Shown: positions 19,159 through 22,623 of the stretch, piece by piece
Numbering within the stretch: position 1 is the first letter of the stretch
How the letters are laid out: each line of letters starts with the position of its first letter
Virus record (IMG/VR): IMGVR_UViG_3300020159_000975
Span: 1 to 22,623 of that record
Source: a virus
Reading direction: 5' to 3' (one strand)
Length of the DNA stretch: 22,623 nt
The notes under the pieces: generated by a model
Database searches by the model: none
What the model was told of the DNA's origin: nothing
What the model saw: only the letters and a program-made list of their open reading frames with translations
Made by a program: the position numbers and the translations under genes

Positions 19159-21155
19159 TTAGCTTCTCCCCACTTGTCTACAATCTTTACATCAGCAATA
19201 AGTGGAACAGTAATCTCTGGAAGGTTAATGCCTTCCATAGATAGACGAATTGCTTCGGCTGTTTCTTCTGCTAAATCTTCACGAGCAACTGTAACGAGTT
19301 CATCGTGTACCGTCAACACCACATTAACATCTGGCTCATCTACAAAACAAGAGTGGGCTCTAACAATGGCAAGTTTCATCAAATCTGCTGCAGAACCCTG
19401 AATAACAGTGTTAAATGCTTGTCGGTCTGCTCTACTGCGGAGTCCTTTATCTGTGGACTTTAAGTCAGGGATGTAACGACGACGACCGAAGACCGTCTCC
19501 ACAAAAGGAGTTGGAGATTGTTGACTGGCTAATCGTGTGACTTTTGCTTTGTACTTAGCAATGTCGTTAAACCTATCTGTAAAATCATTCAGAAGTTTTC
19601 TTGCTGCTTCCACGGTTAAGTTAAGAGAAGAGGCAATCTTGTCAGGCCCTACACCGTAGGTCATTGCTAGAACTAATACTTTACCTGCTTTACGGTCAAG
19701 TCCAACGGTATCGCCAATGGTTGTGTAGATGTCTTTACCGTTTAAATAGTTGTCCATCATAATCGGGTCGTTAGAAAACGACGCAACAATTCTTGGTTCA
19801 ATCTGAGAGTAATCAGCAACTACTAACTTATAACCTTTAGGTGCTACAAAGAGATTACGAATCAACTTTCCATACTGACCACTGCTTGGAATGTTTTGTA
19901 GGTTTGGGTCACTACTGGAGAAACGACCTGTCTCTGCTCCGTGTGATTTGAAACTTGTGTGTACTTTGCCGTTAATTAAAAGCGATTTCTTTTCAAGAAT
20001 GCGTGACTTACCCGCATTAGTACGAACAATGTCTCCGCCTAAGTACGGCATTACGTATGTAGTCATAAGCTTATTTAAATCTTGATACTCAAGAATAGCG
20101 TCAACCAACTCATCCTTGGCGCGGTAAAACTCTAATGCGTCTGATGAAACAGAGTACTGGTTAATAGTTAACGGTAACCTTGCGGCTAACATATCTTGAC
20201 CTTTAGTAGTTAATGCAATCTTAATCTTGATATTGGGCGTAATGCCGCGACCACCTTCTTCTTTAGGTGAGAACAATATCTTTTGTTTTTCTTGTACAGA
20301 GTTCATAGGAAATGGTTTACCTGCAAGCCTGTATGCACGAGCAACTGCTGCATCAATATCTACATCAAGTCGTTTTTTTAAATTAGTTAGCTCTTCAACA
20401 TCAACGGTTGCTCCAGCCAACTCCATGTCACATAGGGCGCCAACAATATCCATCTCTAATCCCCATACACGAGCAAGGCTTCCAGTTAATCTAGGGGCTA
20501 ACTCTTTATACAACTTCCAGGTAACCTCAGAGTCAAACCCTGAGTAGTGTGCTACCTCTGAAAAGGAATGGACCTCAACCATTGCGCCAATACCTTTTTC
20601 AACTTTAATCTTTAGGTACTTTTCAGCACAGTCTTTTAGCCCTAGCTTTCCACGATTACGGTTATCAATAACAAACGCAGCCATCAAAGTATCAAAGAAA
20701 GGCTTCTTCGGTACTACGCCTCGGTAATACTTAGCAATTGATTTAAGGTCAAACTTAATGTTATGACCAACCTTTAACTGGTCACTAAAGAACAAGGGCT
20801 TCAATGCTTTAAACACATCTCCTGGCAATAACTGCTCTGGTGGCGCATCAAATACTGGCGTCCACTTAGCTTGATTCTTTGAGTAGTCTGTTTCTTTTAG
20901 CTCTTTACCTGCAGCAACTTTCTTTTGACCACTTAAAAGTAATTCTTTATCCCACTGTAAGAAGTCTCCGTTAGGGTGACCCATAGGGATTACATCTGTA
21001 CGACCATCAGTAGCAAGTGATAGCCACAACACATCATTAACAACGGGTTGGATTCTATTTTCTCCAACTGTTTCTACGTCAAATGCAAAACCATTTACCT
21101 TGGAGTAAAACTCAACAAGTTCTTGAAGTTGTTTCTTGGTTGTAATTATATTCAT
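19155..21155 (-). CDS. polA: DNA polymerase I (family A) with 3'-5' exonuclease
   Basis: 666 aa replicative polymerase. The N-terminal DEDDy proofreading domain shows GFAFDVETVG (Asp26, Glu28), VGHNIKFDLKSI and HYSGFDSEVTWKL. The polymerase domain has TGRFSSSDPNLQNIP, motif A (VVADYSQIEPRIVASF), motif B (RKAGKVLVLAMTYGVG, O-helix, Lys then Tyr) and motif C (LTVHDELV, about 617). There is no 5'-3' nuclease domain, as usual for phage polymerases. The O-helix carries LAMTYG at the position of the Phe/Tyr that discriminates sugars. GAGGGG stands seven bases before the ATG. A strong 14-bp hairpin lies 22 bases upstream of the start. It overlaps the zinc-ribbon gene by four bases. Confidence 0.97.
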   Translation of the reverse strand: MNIITTKKQLQELVEFYSKVNGFAFDVETVGENRIQPVVNDVLWLSLATDGRTDVIPMGHPNGDFLQWDKELLLSGQKKVAAGKELKETDYSKNQAKWTPVFDAPPEQLLPGDVFKALKPLFFSDQLKVGHNIKFDLKSIAKYYRGVVPKKPFFDTLMAAFVIDNRNRGKLGLKDCAEKYLKIKVEKGIGAMVEVHSFSEVAHYSGFDSEVTWKLYKELAPRLTGSLARVWGLEMDIVGALCDMELAGATVDVEELTNLKKRLDVDIDAAVARAYRLAGKPFPMNSVQEKQKILFSPKEEGGRGITPNIKIKIALTTKGQDMLAARLPLTINQYSVSSDALEFYRAKDELVDAILEYQDLNKLMTTYVMPYLGGDIVRTNAGKSRILEKKSLLINGKVHTSFKSHGAETGRFSSSDPNLQNIPSSGQYGKLIRNLFVAPKGYKLVVADYSQIEPRIVASFSNDPIMMDNYLNGKDIYTTIGDTVGLDRKAGKVLVLAMTYGVGPDKIASSLNLTVEAARKLLNDFTDRFNDIAKYKAKVTRLASQQSPTPFVETVFGRRRYIPDLKSTDKGLRSRADRQAFNTVIQGSAADLMKLAIVRAHSCFVDEPDVNVVLTVHDELVTVAREDLAEETAEAIRLSMEGINLPEITVPLIADVKIVDKWGEAK

Positions 21156-21177
21156 TTAATACCCCTCAAATTAGTGT

Positions 21178-21216
21178 GTAGTAGGGGCCTGGAAACGGAA
21201 GACAGGCCCCTACTAC
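21178..21216 (-). promoter_or_regulatory. Strong leader hairpin before the polymerase gene
   Basis: A perfect 14-bp stem (GTAGTAGGGGCCTG with its complement) around an 11-base loop sits between the SSB-like stop and the polymerase ribosome-binding site. On the transcribed strand it is not followed by a T-run, so a simple terminator is unlikely. It could set the SSB-to-polymerase ratio by stabilising the upstream mRNA end, by acting as a processing site, or as a factor-dependent attenuator. Confidence 0.75.
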
Positions 21217-21226
21217 GATGGAAGTT

Positions 21227-21877
21227 TTACGCTATTGAACGTGCGATTTCAAGAAGTTCAGAGCGAGGGGTCTCTCGGACAACTTCATCTGCTGTAAATA
21301 ATTCAGCAGATGCAATCTGTTCGTTAACGTTTTCAAGGTCTAACTTCCATTCCTCGGCAAGGTCACGACCACGTACATAGTTGAGGGTGTACTGTGTCGT
21401 TGGGCCTGTTCCCATGCGAGAAATTTCCCAGAACTCACGGTCAAGTGGTCCCTTACGCTCATCGTCATGAGCTTTCTTAATCTGACGAGCCAATGATGGT
21501 GGAGCAGTTAGAACCTGCACACCTGTAGTCTCGCCAACAAGAACGAGAATGTTAAAAGCAAATTTGCCACGAGGCTTATCCCCAAGGATGTCGCAAAGTG
21601 GGCAGGTGTCTCCAATACATACAAAGGACTTCTTACCCTTTGGACGTTCAATCCAGTGCTGCTCGTAAGTAGCAAATGGACGGTCTTGGAGGAACTTGAT
21701 GAGCTGTGGCTCATCTGAGAAACGGAAATCAGTTGGGAACTCTGAGTTGTCTGTCTTTAACAGAGCATCTACTGCATCCCAACCTTCTTGTACGGTTGTT
21801 CCAACCTTTGGCTGGATTGTTTCGCTGTCTTCAGCGAGATATGTGTCTGCATCAACTGACGGTTTTGCAATCGGCAT
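21227..21877 (-). CDS. gp32-like single-stranded DNA-binding protein with zinc site
   Basis: 216 aa. His74 followed by Cys87, Cys92 and Cys95 (QHWIERPKGKKSFVC, then IGDTCPLCDILG) makes an H-x12-C-x4-C-x2-C site, and the next strand FAFNILVLVGETTG matches the zinc-then-WANILVVKDP arrangement of T4 gp32. The remainder has TQYTLNYVRGRDLAEEWKLD, as in the OB-fold core, and an acidic C-terminal third for protein contacts. This supports an SSB that coats replicating DNA and pairs with the polymerase transcribed next. AAGGA is seven bases before ATG. The assignment rests on pattern and position. Confidence 0.65.
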   Translation of the reverse strand: MPIAKPSVDADTYLAEDSETIQPKVGTTVQEGWDAVDALLKTDNSEFPTDFRFSDEPQLIKFLQDRPFATYEQHWIERPKGKKSFVCIGDTCPLCDILGDKPRGKFAFNILVLVGETTGVQVLTAPPSLARQIKKAHDDERKGPLDREFWEISRMGTGPTTQYTLNYVRGRDLAEEWKLDLENVNEQIASAELFTADEVVRETPRSELLEIARSIA

Positions 21878-21899
21878 TTGGTTCCTTCGGTAATGAGGC

Positions 21900-22376
21900 C
21901 TAACGGCTCTCGGTGGATGTGATGTCCTTCCAGCGGCTAATTAGTGCCTCTGTAAGGTCTTCGTGCTGGCCCCACTCTACACGAGCAGTGCCTATCAAGC
22001 CTCTCTTGGCGAACTCGTCAACAGTGGCTTCAATTAGCGCTCTAGTGTACACCCGATTGCCGCCAGTTTTCTTTCCACCAAGTGTCTTGGAACGAAGTCT
22101 GTACGGCGCTCTAGGTATGTAACCTTTGCGCTCCCATAAACGGATAGTCACAATTTGTTTTTCCAAAGCCAGTGCTAATGCACCAATTGTAAAAACCTCT
22201 GTGTCTTCTCCGCCTAATCGTTTGATGATTGGGTTTGCATCCCAACCATTTGTTTCTCCCGCCTTACGACGAGAAACCTTTGGGTCCGCCTCACGGCGTT
22301 TCTTTTTGGAGCCAGGGATGTACTCTAAATCGGCAAATGCCTTTTCAATTTCGTCCTGCCCTCTTAATCCAGCCAT
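21900..22376 (-). CDS. MerR-like helix-turn-helix DNA-binding protein
   Basis: 158 aa. Residues 61-115 read VFTIGALALALEKQIVTIRL followed by WERKGYIPRAPYRLRS and a GGNRVYTRALIEATVDEFAK helix: a winged-helix MerR/excisionase-type DNA reader with a long wing. The first 50 residues are basic and flexible (SKKKRREADPKVSRRKAGE). No effector-binding domain follows, so it probably binds DNA constitutively as a regulator, replication initiator accessory or excisionase-like factor. It is far from the integrase, which makes the last less likely. Its ATG is one base after the previous stop (TAATATG). Confidence 0.8.
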   Translation of the reverse strand: MAGLRGQDEIEKAFADLEYIPGSKKKRREADPKVSRRKAGETNGWDANPIIKRLGGEDTEVFTIGALALALEKQIVTIRLWERKGYIPRAPYRLRSKTLGGKKTGGNRVYTRALIEATVDEFAKRGLIGTARVEWGQHEDLTEALISRWKDITSTESR

Positions 22377-22377
22377 A

Positions 22378-22623
22378 TTACTTCTTTAGCACCAATGCCC
22401 AAGTAATTGATTGCGGATACATTTCATCTACTTCTTCTTCAGTAAGGACATCTTCGTAAAGAGCAGCCATAAGAGCATCTTCATCTACTACACGAATTGT
22501 TTTATACAGCACATCTTCAAGTCCGTGTTTAGTAATAATGTCTTCTGCTAGTGCCTCGTCAATCTTGCGAGATACACGGCGTTGTTTAACTACTGAGGAG
22601 TAACCTTCTACTTCTTCTGGAAG
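22378..22623 (-). CDS. Conserved hypothetical protein, C-terminal part (5' end outside window)
   Basis: The last 81 residues of a gene that begins beyond the right edge. The visible part is alpha-helical and acidic: VVKQRRVSRKIDEALAEDII, KHGLEDVLYKTIRVVDEDAL, MAALYEDVLTEEEVDEMYPQ and a hydrophobic end (SITWALVLKK). No Cys or motif is recognised. It sits one base upstream of the MerR-like gene. Candidates such as a small replication accessory or sigma-like factor cannot be tested on this fragment. Confidence 0.7.
   Translation of the reverse strand, partial: LPEEVEGYSSVVKQRRVSRKIDEALAEDIITKHGLEDVLYKTIRVVDEDALMAALYEDVLTEEEVDEMYPQSITWALVLKK

Overview
The window is part of an actinobacteriophage genome (free phage or integrated prophage; no head, tail or terminase genes are present to decide). 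The evidence is a WhiB-family regulator (an actinobacterial family), a tyrosine integrase carrying an actinobacterial GCRCxxC module, and a phage replication set: family A DNA polymerase with proofreading domain, gp32-like ssDNA-binding protein, RecA-like recombinase, Cas4-like exonuclease, RuvC-like resolvase, dNMP kinase and a B12-dependent ribonucleotide reductase. Base composition looks moderate (mid-40s % GC by eye), low for soil actinobacteria. Low-GC freshwater actinobacteria are a plausible host, but this is inference.

Layout. Bases 1-3000 are read on the + strand: the 3' end of an HNH endonuclease, a terminator, the integrase, a translationally coupled secreted lysozyme-like transglycosylase, a terminator, a 52-aa microprotein, a terminator, and a DUF4258-like small basic protein. 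A perfect 16-bp bidirectional terminator (2953-2990) separates this arm from everything to the right. Bases 2991-22623 are almost one unbroken minus-strand gene series, read right to left, ending at that terminator. Its order is: partial gene, MerR-like HTH protein, gp32-like SSB, a strong leader hairpin, DNA polymerase, zinc-ribbon protein, RecA, PD-(D/E)XK nuclease, WhiB, Cas4-like nuclease, helical protein, dNMP kinase, RuvC-like, SpoVS-like. Then comes a block of small, basic, unrecognised proteins (9101-14264), two further conserved unknowns, a nucleotidyltransferase, a HAD-like protein, a TGT/DpdA-like TIM-barrel protein, the class II RNR and a 29-aa zinc microprotein. One 53-aa Cys/His gene (13398-13559) lies on the opposite strand inside this series.

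The right part builds and recombines DNA: polymerase, SSB and recombinase copy and repair; dNMP kinase and RNR supply dNTPs; the nucleases process ends and junctions. Genes are packed by stop/start overlaps (TAATG, TGATG, ATGA, TAATCATG), so translational coupling is probably general. The longest gene-free stretches are about 80-125 bases (2233-2356, 5195-5275, 213-301), and none exceeds 300.

The most unusual items are: (1) the tightly joined nucleotidyltransferase / HAD-like / TGT-like cassette, in which two of the three proteins seem to lack expected catalytic acids; (2) the integrase, which carries a Cys-rich module plus 21 consecutive Ser-X dipeptides encoded by an AGCNNN hexamer repeat that recurs in non-coding DNA 0.85 kb away; (3) the small basic protein block; (4) three genes too short for standard gene callers, two of them Cys-rich.
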